Shown in pieces: positions 19,886 to 29,061 of a stretch of DNA of 64,000 bases (its first letter is position 1; each line of letters begins with the position of its first letter). A model generated the notes under the pieces. The model was not told where the DNA came from, made no database searches, and saw only the letters and a program-made list of their open reading frames with translations. Source of the DNA: Mesobacillus subterraneus (GTDB lineage: Bacteria; Bacillota; Bacilli; Bacillales; Cytobacillaceae); contig NZ_CP129019.1 of NCBI RefSeq assembly GCF_020524355.2, positions 4,190,001 through 4,254,000 on the forward strand, read 5' to 3'. The translations under genes were made by a program, and so were the position numbers.

Positions 19886-20464
19886 ATGTCTGAATGGATA
19901 CATGCGTTTGAAGAATGGCTGCTTGAATTTGGTTCGTGGGGACTATTCTTCGTGTCTTTCCTGGAATCTTCCTTTTTCCCGATTCCGCCTGATGTCTTGA
20001 TGATACCAATGGGAATCGCGAACCCTGACCGGGCATTGTGGTACGCATTCATCACAACAGCCGGATCTGTACTTGGAGCATTGCTGGGCTGGTACATCGG
20101 TAAAAAAGTTGGCCGTCCAATTCTGCGTTATTTTATAAAAGAAGAAAAAATTGCCCTAGTTGAAGGTTACTTTGAAAAGTACGGAGCGATGGCGATTTTA
20201 ATAGCTGGATTCACTCCAATTCCATACAAAGTGTTCACGATTTTTTCCGGAATCTCCAATGTGAAGATTCCAACACTAATCATCTGGTCCATCATTGGAC
20301 GAGGCCTGCGCTTCTTCCTGGAAGCAGCGATCATCGTTGCTCTTGGTGACAAAGCAATGCCATTCATCGAAGAAAACTTCGCGATGCTCACGATTATTTT
20401 AGGTGTCGTCGTGATTGTCGGATACCTGATTTACGCATATTTAAAAAGATCAAAGAAAGCATAA
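19886..20464 (+). CDS. DedA/VTT-family membrane protein
   Basis: A protein of 192 residues of the DedA (SNARE-associated/VTT) family. It starts with a helix and the re-entrant region LESSFFPIPPDVLMIPMG, then GSVLGALLGWYIGKKVGRPIL, the second re-entrant AGFTPIPYKVFTIFSGISN and a C-terminal helix. DedA proteins take part in lipid-carrier and phospholipid translocation and membrane potential homeostasis. This one is of the YqaA-like subtype by its PIPPD motif. The ATG at 19886 follows AAAGGAGATACTGTTTC. A strong terminator follows; the gene is alone. Confidence 0.88.
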   Translation: MSEWIHAFEEWLLEFGSWGLFFVSFLESSFFPIPPDVLMIPMGIANPDRALWYAFITTAGSVLGALLGWYIGKKVGRPILRYFIKEEKIALVEGYFEKYGAMAILIAGFTPIPYKVFTIFSGISNVKIPTLIIWSIIGRGLRFFLEAAIIVALGDKAMPFIEENFAMLTIILGVVVIVGYLIYAYLKRSKKA

Positions 20465-20487
20465 CCGGGCGATTGCCCGGTTTTTTA
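20463..20487 (+). terminator. Terminator of the DedA gene
   Basis: AACCGGGC-GATT-GCCCGGTT followed by TTTT directly after the stop codon. Confidence 0.93.
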
Positions 20488-20763
20488 TTGTTTAACGACC
20501 CTCCTAATCATTCCATATACATCCCATTAAAGACATCATAAAGTCCCAAGCAATAATCCCTCTGCTCTCTCTTTATATCGATCAATTAAAAACACATTAA
20601 CCTCTGAAAGCAATGTTGCCTGCATTGTTTACATAGACAACAATTGGGTAGATTAAAGTATGCTTGCTAGCTAGCTAAGGACTTTTTTCACAGGTATAAG
20701 CTTTGCTAGTTCTTGTTCTTATCTATACGCATCCAGAGCTCGCTTTGAAAGTCCAATTAAAAT
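20488..20763. other. Intergenic gap upstream of the channel gene
   Basis: No gene is seen. The only structure noted is an imperfect inverted repeat TTGTTTACATAGACAACAA at about 20625-20643, which could be an operator or part of the promoter of the following gene. Confidence 0.4.
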
Positions 20764-20777
20764 AAGGAGTGAGAAGT

Positions 20778-22588
20778 TTGAACAATTATTTTTATAATGG
20801 CTGGGACAGCATTCTTGGCAAGCTGCCAAATATGCTGATCGCGCTCGCAGTCCTTCTTGTCGGGTGGCTTGTCGCAAAATTAATCGAAAAAGCAGTTTAT
20901 AAGGGGCTGCAGAAAACGAGCCTTGATAACAAGCTTTTTTCAAACGTAAATAATAAAAAGTACTCAGCGGAAAAGATCATCAGCAAGATTGTCTATATTT
21001 TAATTCTAGTATTTGTCTTCATCATGTTCCTGAATATCTTAGATTTATATGTTTTGACGGAGCCGCTCGTCGGAATGTTCTCAACGATTGCCGCAGCGAT
21101 CCCGAACATACTGAAAGCAGGTTTGATTCTGTTATTTGCCTGGTTGATTGCATCAGGGCTGAAGTTCCTGATCCAAAAAGGCGGCAAGACGCTCGGTGTC
21201 CATGAAAAACTGAGCAAGTACAAGCTAACGGACGATAACCAGCAGACTACAAACGCAGTTGACACGGTTGCAAACATCGTCTTCTATCTTGTGTTGCTAA
21301 TGGCGTTGCCGGCCGTATTATCCGCACTGAACCTGCATGGCGTTTCACAGCCTTTCGAAAACATGATCGAGGGAATCCTTTCTTTCATTCCTAAATTATT
21401 TGCAGCAGCGCTGATTCTTTTAGTCGGTTATTTTGTTGCTAAAATCGTCCGTGATATCCTGACGAACTTTTTACAAAGCATTGGCACTGAAAAATTAGTT
21501 CAGCGATTTGGGATTTCCCGGTTATTTGAAGGCACTAGCCTTTCACGAGTGATCGGCACAATTGCTTTCGTATTGATTTTGATTCCGACGGTCATCGCTG
21601 CTCTTGAGCGCCTTGATGTCGAAGGAATATCTGAACCAGCCATCGCGATGCTGAACGATATCCTGACGATGATTCCAAATATCGTTGTGGTACCATCATC
21701 CTTGTCATGATTGGCTTATGGCTTGGAAAGTGGCTGAAGAAATTCACAACCGATTTATTAAGAAGAATTGGCTTTGACTCTTATTTTAAAGGAGTAATGG
21801 TAGGCGGGGCAGCAAAGCGTCCTAACTCATTAAGCTTGTCAGAAGTTGTCGGCTATATCGTCCAGGTCATTGTTGTCCTGCTATTTGTAGCTGAAGCATT
21901 GAATGTAGTGAATCTTGATTTCTTCGTCGACCTGGCACGAGGCGTAATTGCTTATTTGCCTAATGTGATTGCGGCAATTGTTATCCTTGGTGGCCTGTGG
22001 CTCGCCGGCCTTGCAAAGAAAGTTCTCAGCAGTATCCTGCAAGGAGACTCTTCCAATGTGCTCGCAACTGTCGCAAAATATGCGATTATCACAATTGCTG
22101 TCTTCATGGCCCTAGACCAGCTTGGAGTAGCACCAGCAATCGTGAACGCAGCAGCATTCATCCTGACACTTGGCGGACTGGCGCTTGCGTTCGGACTGGC
22201 ATTTGGTCTTGGCGGCAAGAACTTCGCGTCGAAATACCTGGCTAAGTTCGATGATAAAATCGAAAAAACCAGCATTGACCATGAAGCAGTCCAGCAGCAG
22301 AAAATGAAAAAGAACAACCCAGTCAACCCGAACCATGCAACACAACCAAACCTGAACAATCTGAACCAGAATCCAAACCCTGGTACTGGACCAGATGTAA
22401 ACAATAAGTACGAGAATCCTGGTACTGGACCAGACTTAAACAATAAGTACCAGAATCCTGGTACTGGACCAGACTTAAACAATAAGTATCAGAATCCTGG
22501 TACTGGACCCAAATTGAACAACCGGAACCAGAATGGTAACAATAACCCTATGGATCCTCATAATGATAACAACCCTATGAATCCTTAG
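20778..22588 (+). CDS. Mechanosensitive channel-like protein with repeated TM-helix domains; one frameshift
   Basis: The reconstructed protein is about 603 residues. It contains repeated conserved membrane-helix units (KLPNMLIALAVLLVGWLVAKLIEK, IPNILKAGLILLFAWLIASGLK, IPKLFAAALILLVGYFVAKIVRD and so on, each P-N/K-...-G-W/Y), the arrangement of small-conductance channel-like proteins. The C-terminal hydrophilic tail has four 13-residue repeats (NPGTGPDLNNKYQ). The frame breaks at 21689-21690, where GTTGTGGTACC reads into a stop; adding one G gives NIVVGTIILVMIGLWLGKW and joins both parts. The start is the TTG at 20778, eight bases after AAGGAG; a GTG at 20769 overlaps that site. No canonical MscS beta domain is obvious, so channel activity is inferred. 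Confidence 0.85.
22382..22537 (+). repeat. Four 39-bp in-frame repeats in the channel gene tail
   Basis: GGTACTGGACC starts at 22382, 22421, 22460 and 22499, a 39-bp period that encodes NPGTGPDxNNKYx. The Gly/Pro/Asn-rich tail is probably disordered and could vary in copy number between strains. Confidence 0.85.
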
Positions 22589-22596
22589 AAAACAAA

Positions 22597-22634
22597 ACAC
22601 AGCTGCCAATTAAATCACGGCAGCTGTGTTTTTA
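22597..22634 (+). terminator. Terminator of the channel gene
   Basis: ACACAGCTGCC and GGCAGCTGTGT form an 11-bp stem followed by TTTTTAT. Confidence 0.92.
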
Positions 22635-22639
22635 TGTAT

Positions 22640-22840
22640 TCAACTAAAATTATCAATGAAAAAAATGACGAGAAACACGATGAAGGCATAAAAACTAAGA
22701 TGCAGAATCACAGTAGTGAAAAAATCCTTCAATCTATCAAATGAAAAAGGTTCACTCTTCCTTGTCCTCGCTCTCATAGCCAGCCTGTCCCCCTCTAGTA
22801 AAACTATCCAATCAGTCCATTTTTTTCTTTTAATAATCAT
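22640..22840 (-). CDS. Small membrane protein, hypothetical
   Basis: An open frame of 66 codons ends in a clear hydrophobic segment (VILHLSFYAFIVFLVIFFIDNF) after a basic stretch (RARTRKSEPFSF), the pattern of a small single-span membrane protein. The ATG at 22840 has no good ribosome site; the internal ATG at 22777 lies after AGAGGGGGACAGG and would give 45 residues. I do not recognise the family. It faces the channel gene terminator on one side and aldolase on the other. Confidence 0.5.
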   Translation of the reverse strand: MIIKRKKWTDWIVLLEGDRLAMRARTRKSEPFSFDRLKDFFTTVILHLSFYAFIVFLVIFFIDNFS

Positions 22841-22952
22841 AGCATAATCTAGTGACTTTGTGATTCACTTTTATGAAATATAGCTGAAAGGTTGAATTGG
22901 CAGAGGTATTACTATTATGTATCATACTTCTACTGTATAAGGCTATCCAAAA

Positions 22953-22978
22953 GAAAAAACCCTCTAATAAAGGGGGTC
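22953..22978 (-). terminator. Terminator after the aldolase gene
   Basis: ACCCCCT-N7-AGGGT followed by TTTTTTC on the minus strand overlaps the aldolase stop codon. Confidence 0.75.
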
Positions 22979-23618
22979 ATCTCTGACCATAACTTTCAAA
23001 TTCTTTGGACAGGCGTGCCATTTCTTCTTCGCTAAGCTCTGTTGGCTCACCAATCGCTTTCGCCTGATAATAAATCTGAGCACTGAATTCAATTTCCTCA
23101 GCGACCGTAAATGCTGTTTCGATGTTATGGGCGCCGGCAATCATACCGTGGTTCGCCAACAGCACGGCTCTTCTATCCACCATTCCTTCAAAAGCTTTTT
23201 CCGCCAGCTCCTTCGTTCCAAATGTTGCATAGGGAGCGCATCTGACATTCGGACCTGCAAACGCCACTAAATAGGTGATCGGCGGAATATCCCAACCCAG
23301 TGTCGCTATCGTTTTTGCATATGGCGAATGGGTATGGACCAGTGCGTTTAAATCCTCGCGACGCTGGTAAAAAATCAAATGCATATCAAGCTCACTCGAC
23401 GGCTTCCTCGTGCCATTGACAATTTCGCCATTCAAATTTATGATGACCACATCATCAGGCTTCGTTTCGTAATAGTCAATCCCGCTTGGACTGATGGCAA
23501 CCAGCTGCTGATCTCGATTGTAAATGCTGATATTTCCACCCGTCCCTTTCGTCAGGCCGTTTGTCATGATTTTCTTTCCGTATTCTACGACTTTCATCCG
23601 TTCTTCCAGAAGCAACAT
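22977..23618 (-). CDS. Class II aldolase (FucA/Ald2/DrdA-like)
   Basis: A zinc-dependent class II aldolase/adducin-fold enzyme of 213 residues. It has the phosphate loop LTKGTGGNISIY, the SPSGIDYYETKPDDVV strand, the catalytic Glu in RKPSSELDMHLIFY, the zinc histidines in VHTHSPYAKT and the third histidine in LANHGMIAGA. Such enzymes cleave fuculose-1-phosphate or, next to MtnK/MtnA-like genes, 5-methylthioribulose-1-phosphate or 5-deoxyribulose-1-phosphate to DHAP and an aldehyde. It lies 44 bp downstream of the MtnK-like kinase on the same strand, so the second pair of activities is more likely than fucose use. The ATG at 23618 follows AGAGAGG. No mtnA-type isomerase gene is next to it. Confidence 0.87.
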   Translation of the reverse strand: MLLLEERMKVVEYGKKIMTNGLTKGTGGNISIYNRDQQLVAISPSGIDYYETKPDDVVIINLNGEIVNGTRKPSSELDMHLIFYQRREDLNALVHTHSPYAKTIATLGWDIPPITYLVAFAGPNVRCAPYATFGTKELAEKAFEGMVDRRAVLLANHGMIAGAHNIETAFTVAEEIEFSAQIYYQAKAIGEPTELSEEEMARLSKEFESYGQR

Positions 23619-23662
23619 ATGATGCGCCTCTCTTTCTCAAAAATCTCGATGGGAACGTCCTA

Positions 23663-24883
23663 TTATCGCATATTATGTATTGAAGCTGAATCCTTTAATA
23701 CTTTTAGAAATTGATCGCCCGTTTTACAGCTGCCTGATTCCAAGATGAACTGCTTCGCTGCAGACAGACAAATCCGCTCTGCCGCCACTCGTTGCTCGTC
23801 CTCTGCAATTGTCGTCAGATCCTTAACCTTCGCCAACCCGGCAATACGACGAATCATCTCCATGCCAGTGACCGATGCCGTATCCTGAAGAACAGTATCA
23901 AGATACCAGCGGTCGAAGCCATGCTCCTTCGCCATGATATCAGTGACATTTTCCTTCCAGCTTGCCAGGAATTTTTCGACAAAGAGATCAACCATATCAC
24001 TAATCGTTTCCTCAAGCCAGGAAACAAATTTCTCATCAACATTTGTTACATATGCACGTGACCACGCGAACATCAGGTTCGCAACCACATTGCCAACGTC
24101 ATAGCCCATCGGTCCGTAAAACGCGAATTCAGGATCGATCACTTTTGTAGAATCTTCTTTTACAAAAACTGAACCCGAATGCAAATCACCATGCACAAGG
24201 GCCTGAGCATTTGTCATGAAAGCAAACTTCAGTTTCGCTGCTTCAAAGCGCAATTTTTCATCACGATATATATTCTTTTCTATCCATTCTTTGTTAGCCC
24301 GAAACAGCTCATTTCGATTGTTATGATCAGTGAAAGGTTCAGAGTATACTAGGTCCTCAGAAATTTCGCATAATTCAGGGTTGATATAATCCTGGACAAG
24401 TGCCTTCTTCGCTTTATGCTCCATGACCACATCAGAAGTGAGCAGCAGCGTATTGACCATGAAAGTTGTCAGGTCATCCGCAAGCTTCGGAAAAATACGT
24501 CCTTCATTAAGCGCAGTACGCAGAATCGTGTGATCAGACAGATCCTCCATCACACAGCAGTTCATGACTTTATCAAACAGGTACACATCCGGTACCAATC
24601 CTGGCGCCAGCTCACCCTCAAGCTTAAGAACATTAGATTCAATCCGGATCCGATTGGTAGAAAGCTTGAACTCATCGGAAATTCTCGCAGTATCACCTGC
24701 CTGTTTAACAATCACTGACTTTCCTGATTGCTCATCAATCACCCGGAAAACATAATTCAAATTGCCATCCCCAATTTCTGTACAACTCAATTCAACATCT
24801 TTATCAAAGAAATCGGTCTTTTCTTTCACATACGAACCGACCTCATCAACATTCATCAAAAAATAAGTATTAAAATCCGCCAT
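23663..24883 (-). CDS. mtnK: S-methyl-5-thioribose kinase (MtnK/DrdB-like)
   Basis: A kinase of 406 residues with the choline/aminoglycoside-kinase fold. Seen are the N-terminal lobe ([28 protein letters not shown]), the hinge [14 protein letters not shown], the catalytic loop [14 protein letters not shown] (HGD) and the metal site [19 protein letters not shown] (DPE in place of DFG), all typical of MtnK. It phosphorylates 5-methylthioribose from S-adenosylmethionine turnover. It heads a two-gene unit with the aldolase, which suggests the DHAP-type shunt or 5-deoxyribose disposal rather than the full methionine salvage cycle. The ATG at 24883 follows AGGAAGGGGAAG. I see no SAM riboswitch upstream. 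Confidence 0.88.
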   Translation of the reverse strand: MADFNTYFLMNVDEVGSYVKEKTDFFDKDVELSCTEIGDGNLNYVFRVIDEQSGKSVIVKQAGDTARISDEFKLSTNRIRIESNVLKLEGELAPGLVPDVYLFDKVMNCCVMEDLSDHTILRTALNEGRIFPKLADDLTTFMVNTLLLTSDVVMEHKAKKALVQDYINPELCEISEDLVYSEPFTDHNNRNELFRANKEWIEKNIYRDEKLRFEAAKLKFAFMTNAQALVHGDLHSGSVFVKEDSTKVIDPEFAFYGPMGYDVGNVVANLMFAWSRAYVTNVDEKFVSWLEETISDMVDLFVEKFLASWKENVTDIMAKEHGFDRWYLDTVLQDTASVTGMEMIRRIAGLAKVKDLTTIAEDEQRVAAERICLSAAKQFILESGSCKTGDQFLKVLKDSASIHNMR

Positions 24884-25048
24884 GGAGCACTTCCCCTTCC
24901 TGTCAAAATAATTATAAAAATCTTTTAAAAATTATTATAACTTAAGATTGTATTTCGACGCACTAAAAATTACATCCAAACTCGAAAAGCGGAGGAGACG
25001 GCGGAACCCCCGAAGTTAATTAATGAGTCCTTCATCTTTCAATCAATA

Positions 25049-25079
25049 AAAAAAGAAGACTGCTATCAGTCTCCTCTGT
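25049..25079 (-). terminator. Terminator of the sensor kinase gene
   Basis: On the minus strand AGGAGACTG-ATAG-CAGTCTTCT followed by seven T. Confidence 0.85.
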
Positions 25080-25101
25080 TATTTAAGATTCCGTTTTCTG
25101 G

Positions 25102-25168
25102 CTTCCGTGTGTCCGATAGCCCCCTCCTATTGGACACTTTTTCCCGCTTCCGCCTTCCGTTTGTCCCA
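25102..25168. repeat. Single copy plus partial second copy of a 52-bp unit (locus R8)
   Basis: CTTCCGT...TGTCC occurs at 25102 and again at 25154. TGTCC (25110-25114), a 17-bp gap and GGACA (25132-25136) form inverted arms, and the next TGTCC starts at 25162, exactly 52 bp on. This is the same 5-17-5-25 spacing as R3 and R5, with unrelated bases. Confidence 0.6.
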
Positions 25169-25197
25169 TACAGATCTTCTACAAGGTCTGTATTCTA

Positions 25198-26434
25198 TCA
25201 CTCACAGGGAAGGAGAATCGTAAATGTCGTTCCTTTTCCTTCTACACTGTCGACATTGATTCGGCCTCTCATTCTTTGGATAATATCAAAGGAGATCATC
25301 ATCCCGAGACCTGTTCCTTTTTCCTTAGTAGAGTAATAAGGATGACCAAGTCTCCCGAGCTGCTCTTTATTCATGCCGACGCCTTCATCCCGGAACTGGA
25401 TTCTCACATTATTTTTGTCGACCTTGGCGATGATGTAGATGCTTCCTCCAGAAGGCATAGCTTCTATTCCATTTTTTAAAATATTGATGAAAACTTGTCT
25501 GATTTCATGAGCATCACCTTTGATGCATAGGTTCTTATCGATGGCCCCCACTAATTCTGTACTAGCGAGATGCGAGTATGATCTCATGAAGTCAATCGTT
25601 TCTTTTAAAAGTTCGCTCAGGTCAATTTTCGCCATGCTTCCTGTATTTGGTTTTGCCAGCGAAAGGAAATTATCAATGATTGTCTGGGTACGATCAAGCT
25701 CTTGGAGGGATATCGTGATGAAGAGGTTTTGGTTATCATTTAAATTTCTTTCTCCCTGAAGAACCTGCATGAAGCCTCTGATTGTTGTCATTGGATTTCG
25801 GATTTCATGGGCTACCGAAGCTGCGAGCTGGCTGATTGCTGAAAACTTCTCAGCCTTGTGAAGCTCATGCATCAATTTAAGCTGCAAGTTGGTCATCTCA
25901 ATGATGTATATGGTGACCGAAAGCGCAACGAAGGAGACGATTGAAAAGACCAGCAAATACAGATATTCCTCAGCTTTGCCAGCGTTGACCATCGCTGCAA
26001 GCCTTGTCGTCGTAATCAGGCCGTACACCAATAGCCCGAGCGCTATTTTTTTGTTAACAGTTGTTTTCATATATAATTTTTCAATCGAAAAAAATAAAAT
26101 CAATATGACAAGATAATTGACGGCCGTGACGGGGAGTTTATCTATCTCAACGAAGCCTTGCAATAATAACAGGACAGCCACTAGTAAAAAGCTATCAGTC
26201 CTGCTTAGATAGAAAAAGGCAACGAAGACTGGAATCAGCTTTAAGTCGAATTCCCAGGCCACCATGAAATCGTACTGGTAAAGCCATCGTCATCAATAGC
26301 GCTGCTAAAATTGCCACTTTAAAGACTTGTTTTTTATATACCGAACGCTTCTGCATCCATAGAAAGTTATACATGAAGCCCAGCGATAATATAATTGAAA
26401 AATGCAGGATCAAATCTTTTATAAACTCTATCAT
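25198..26434 (-). CDS. Membrane sensor histidine kinase, KinB-like, one frameshift
   Basis: Reconstructed, this is a 411-residue kinase. The first ~170 residues form membrane helices of the 5TMR-LYT type (MYNFLWMQKRSVYKKQ, FDLKLIPVFVAFFYL, LVFSIVSFVALSVTIYIIE). The phospho-acceptor H box is AASVAHEIRNPMTTIRGFMQ (about residue 205-225), then the N box NILKNGIEAMPSGG, the G1 box FRDEGVGMN and the G2 box TKEKGTGLGM. It probably feeds the sporulation phosphorelay; no response regulator gene is adjacent. The first 60 residues (ATG at 26434 after CTGGGGG) are in another frame; removing one C at 26253-26255 joins ALPVRFHGGL to EFDLKLIP. The indel is likely a sequence error. Confidence 0.88.
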
Positions 26435-26673
26435 TGTATCCCCCAGGGTTCTTCAAAATATGAATTTACACCTACACAATTATTATCTACTCTCCATACA
26501 GATACTTCAATGAAAAATTCTGATATTTTAATAAAATCTCATAAATTTGACTATTTAAAGACTTTACAACGAAGTTTTGAAATGTAACACCCTGAACTCA
26601 GGTTTTTGGGAGGGAATGAAAGAGGAGGGGCGCAAATAACCAATAAAGTTTATAATCCGAAAAACTTTTTTTA

Positions 26674-26757
26674 CAGTGTCTGTCAAACTTATGCTATAAT
26701 AAGAACAACCATTGCTTTACCGCATTAAACCCCACTCAACCGGAGTGGGGTTTTTTT
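26674..26757 (+). ncRNA. Candidate small RNA: promoter plus terminator with no gene between
   Basis: A TATAAT at 26695-26700 with upstream TTTACA-like sequence is followed within about 30 bp by a strong plus-strand terminator, AACCCCACTC-AACC-GGAGTGGGGTT plus a T-run (26727-26757). The predicted transcript is about 50 nt, starting near 26707, with no start codon and ribosome site. It lies between two minus-strand genes. Confidence 0.4.
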
Positions 26758-26774
26758 ATGTTTTTACTTCAAAA

Positions 26775-26812
26775 TAAAAAAACAAGCCCTGATTACTCAG
26801 AGCTTGTTTGTA
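26775..26812 (-). terminator. Terminator of cspD
   Basis: ACAAGCTCTGA-GTAA-TCAGGGCTTGT followed by TTTTTTT on the minus strand, 16 bp past the stop. Confidence 0.9.
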
Positions 26813-26827
26813 TGGGCTAATCCGTTA

Positions 26828-27028
26828 TTATAGTTTTGTAACGTTAGCTGCTTGTGGTCCACGAGCGCCTTGCTCAACGTCGAAAGAAACTTCTTGGCCT
26901 TCTTCAAGAGTCTTGAAGCCTTCGCCTTGGATAGCTGAGAAGTGTACGAATACGTCTTCTCCACCTTCACGTTCGATGAATCCGAAACCTTTTTCTGCGT
27001 TAAACCATTTTACTTTACCGTTTTCCAT
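26828..27028 (-). CDS. cspD: Cold-shock protein (CspA/CspD family)
   Basis: A 66-residue single cold-shock domain: [20 protein letters not shown] with RNP1 [11 protein letters not shown]2 DVFVHFSAI, and the ending [10 protein letters not shown]. These proteins bind single-stranded RNA/DNA and act as RNA chaperones in cold and stationary phase. The ATG at 27028 with GGGAGG upstream is the real start; an upstream in-frame codon only adds the untranslated leader. The long 5' leader (27029 to about 27180) is common for cold-shock genes. The paralogue name (cspB, cspC or cspD) is a guess from similarity. Confidence 0.92.
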   Translation of the reverse strand: MENGKVKWFNAEKGFGFIEREGGEDVFVHFSAIQGEGFKTLEEGQEVSFDVEQGARGPQAANVTKL

Positions 27029-27300
27029 TTTTGTTGCCTCCCTAGTGTGATATCCACACAATTTGTTACTATTCTTGTCTCAGTGATATCCAGGCGAATC
27101 AAGCAGTGCATGTTCTTTCCTTGCATACCGAACAAAAATAATTCTTCCTAAGAATAACAGAATTGATAGGATAGTGCAAGCATTTAGGAATTTTCCAAAA
27201 ACAGGATTTTATAAATAATCATGCAAAAGCCCATAATGGATTAATAAAAGTGAATCAAAAAATGTGGTATAATTAAGAGAACATGAAAGGGCGTGGCTAA

Positions 27301-27474
27301 TTGAAAAGCGCAAGCAACCTTTATAAAACAGGTCAATCGGTCAATATCAAAGAAACCGGCGAAACAGTGACAATCATGAAATCCCAATACGTGAAAAACA
27401 TGAAAAGATATTCATACACTGTTAAAGAATACCCAAGCACATTTTACTTTGAGGAAGAACTAGAAAGAAATTAA
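27301..27474 (+). CDS. Small conserved protein, 57 residues
   Basis: Starts at a TTG (SASNLYKTGQSVNIKE) after AAAGGGCG and ends FYFEEELERN. It is hydrophilic with a pattern of short strands (TVTIMKSQYVKNMKRYSYTV), like a small SH3-like or KOW-type beta barrel. Upstream is a TATAAT (27268-27273) and downstream a terminator, so it forms a complete monocistronic unit. I recall similar short proteins in other Bacillus genomes but not a name or function. Confidence 0.7.
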   Translation: MKSASNLYKTGQSVNIKETGETVTIMKSQYVKNMKRYSYTVKEYPSTFYFEEELERN

Positions 27475-27485
27475 TGCATCACGAA

Positions 27486-27519
27486 CAAAAAGCGTGCCAC
27501 AGCTGAGCACGTTTTTTGT
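27486..27519 (+). terminator. Terminator of the 57-residue protein gene
   Basis: AAAGCGTGC...GCACGTTTTTTG directly after the stop codon. Confidence 0.85.
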
Positions 27520-27850
27520 TTTTATTTTACCTTTTGCGGCCTAAAGCTATTAATTTACCTCTTGCGGCCCTATTATTTTCCTAACTGACCATAATCTCTG
27601 AACGTTCCCATCGAAAAGTTAAGATCCCTGCTATCACTGTGTCTCCTTACCCAGTCCACGTTAGTCTAATATCAGCGAATTCTCCAAACCCATCCTATCT
27701 GACTACTTTTTACCTATCAAACCCCGTTTTCACACTTTTAAACTCAATCATTTTTACTTATTTCGATGCTCGAAATTTGTCTGAAAAATAGGCATCATAC
27801 TCTATTAATTATTTTTTAAAGATTCAGTAATATTTATAGTGAATCTAGTT
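27520..27850. other. Intergenic gap before the M14 peptidase
   Basis: No gene is seen. TTTACCTTTTGCGGCC at 27526 has a near copy TTTACCTCTTGCGGCC 28 bp further on (27554). The rest is AT-rich and probably holds the promoter of the peptidase gene. Confidence 0.4.
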
Positions 27851-27869
27851 TTATAGGAGGAATGACGAT

Positions 27870-28934
27870 ATGACATTGAAAAAGAAGGTTCTTTCCGTTT
27901 CTTTATCAAGCATGATGGCACTTGGAGCCGTAACTGCGGTGGCATTGCCGGCAGGCGCTGTTGGAAATGGGCCGAGTACCGGTCATGGATCCATCCAAAC
28001 ATCGATTTTGCATACATATGAAAGTTTAGTAGATTACCTTAAGACGCAAGATGCCAAGCAGGAGGCAATGGAGCTAGAAGTGATTGGCCAGACTGTCAAA
28101 GGCCGTGATATTCACATGGCGAAGTATATTTCCAACCCGGATAATCCAACCATCCTGTTTCTAACTCAGCAGCACGGGAACGAACAGCTGACAACAGAGG
28201 GTGCACTTGATTTCATCAAACACTTAGGCACAGGTAAAACAAGTGGTGTTCTTAAAAATGTTAACATTCTTGTAATTCCAATGCTGAATGCGGACGGGGC
28301 GATGGGTGATGTCGACTTCTCGCTTGATGACTATTTAGCAGATGGCGATCGCCACCTGACTCGTTACAATGCGAACGAGGTTGACCTTAACCGTGAGCAT
28401 GACAAAGATACTAGCGAGATGGAACCAGAGGCACGTGCGCTTCATGAGAATGTTTTTGCTAAATATGATATTGATTACATGATTGACCTTCATCATCAGG
28501 GCACGCTCAGTGAAACAGAGGGTGAACTCGTTTCGGGCTCGATTCTTTATCCTACGAATGAAAATGTGAAACCTGATGTGCTTGAAGGCTCCAAGAAGCT
28601 TGGGGCAGTTGTTTATAATGCCCTCGAGGATACTGGCTGGGGTCATATCGGCAAATACCGCGGCGGTACCGGTGAAAACATTGGCCGCAACGGAGCTGCC
28701 GTCCGCTATGACATCTCGACTCTGTTATTTGAAATGCGAGGCATGTCCGATCATTATATCGAATCTTACGCTTTGGGACAAAAAAGCAATGGCTATCTGA
28801 TCAAACAGACTATAACCACATTGGATGCGACCGTCAGAGCGATTGCTGATGACTCGATCGAAACAATGGATACTAGCTTTTGGGATACGCTGCCTTATCA
28901 GACAAACAGGCAGAGCGAAGAAGCAGACGAATAA
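27870..28934 (+). CDS. Secreted M14-family zinc carboxypeptidase
   Basis: A protein of 354 residues with a signal peptide (KKKVLSVSLSSMMALGAVTA, cleavage near ALPAGA). The zinc ligands are seen as H and E in TQQHGNEQLTTEG and the third H in MIDLHHQGTLS; the catalytic Glu is probably in LLFEMRG near the C-terminus. NRE-like DLNREHDKD gives the substrate Arg/Asn region. M14 enzymes remove C-terminal residues from peptides, or cut cell-wall gamma-D-Glu bonds. A secreted peptide-digesting role is likely. The ATG at 27870 follows AGGAGG at nine bases. It is monocistronic with its own terminator. Confidence 0.9.
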   Translation: MTLKKKVLSVSLSSMMALGAVTAVALPAGAVGNGPSTGHGSIQTSILHTYESLVDYLKTQDAKQEAMELEVIGQTVKGRDIHMAKYISNPDNPTILFLTQQHGNEQLTTEGALDFIKHLGTGKTSGVLKNVNILVIPMLNADGAMGDVDFSLDDYLADGDRHLTRYNANEVDLNREHDKDTSEMEPEARALHENVFAKYDIDYMIDLHHQGTLSETEGELVSGSILYPTNENVKPDVLEGSKKLGAVVYNALEDTGWGHIGKYRGGTGENIGRNGAAVRYDISTLLFEMRGMSDHYIESYALGQKSNGYLIKQTITTLDATVRAIADDSIETMDTSFWDTLPYQTNRQSEEADE

Positions 28935-28939
28935 TCTTT

Positions 28940-28980
28940 TTACAGTGTGATCCTCTTGAGGGATCACACTGTTTTATTTT
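28940..28980 (+). terminator. Terminator of the M14 peptidase
   Basis: ACAGTGTGATCC-TCTTGA-GGATCACACTGT followed by TTTATTTTT. Confidence 0.92.
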
Positions 28981-29061
28981 TCATTGTAAATTTCGCCATA
29001 GAATGTCTACTGGATTTCGGACCTTTTTTACATAAGAATATAAATTGAAAAGATGTGGATT

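Noticed and set aside
24884..25048. SAM riboswitch or S-box upstream of mtnK
   Set aside because: The conserved S-box blocks are not found; the region is AT-rich with no clear aptamer.
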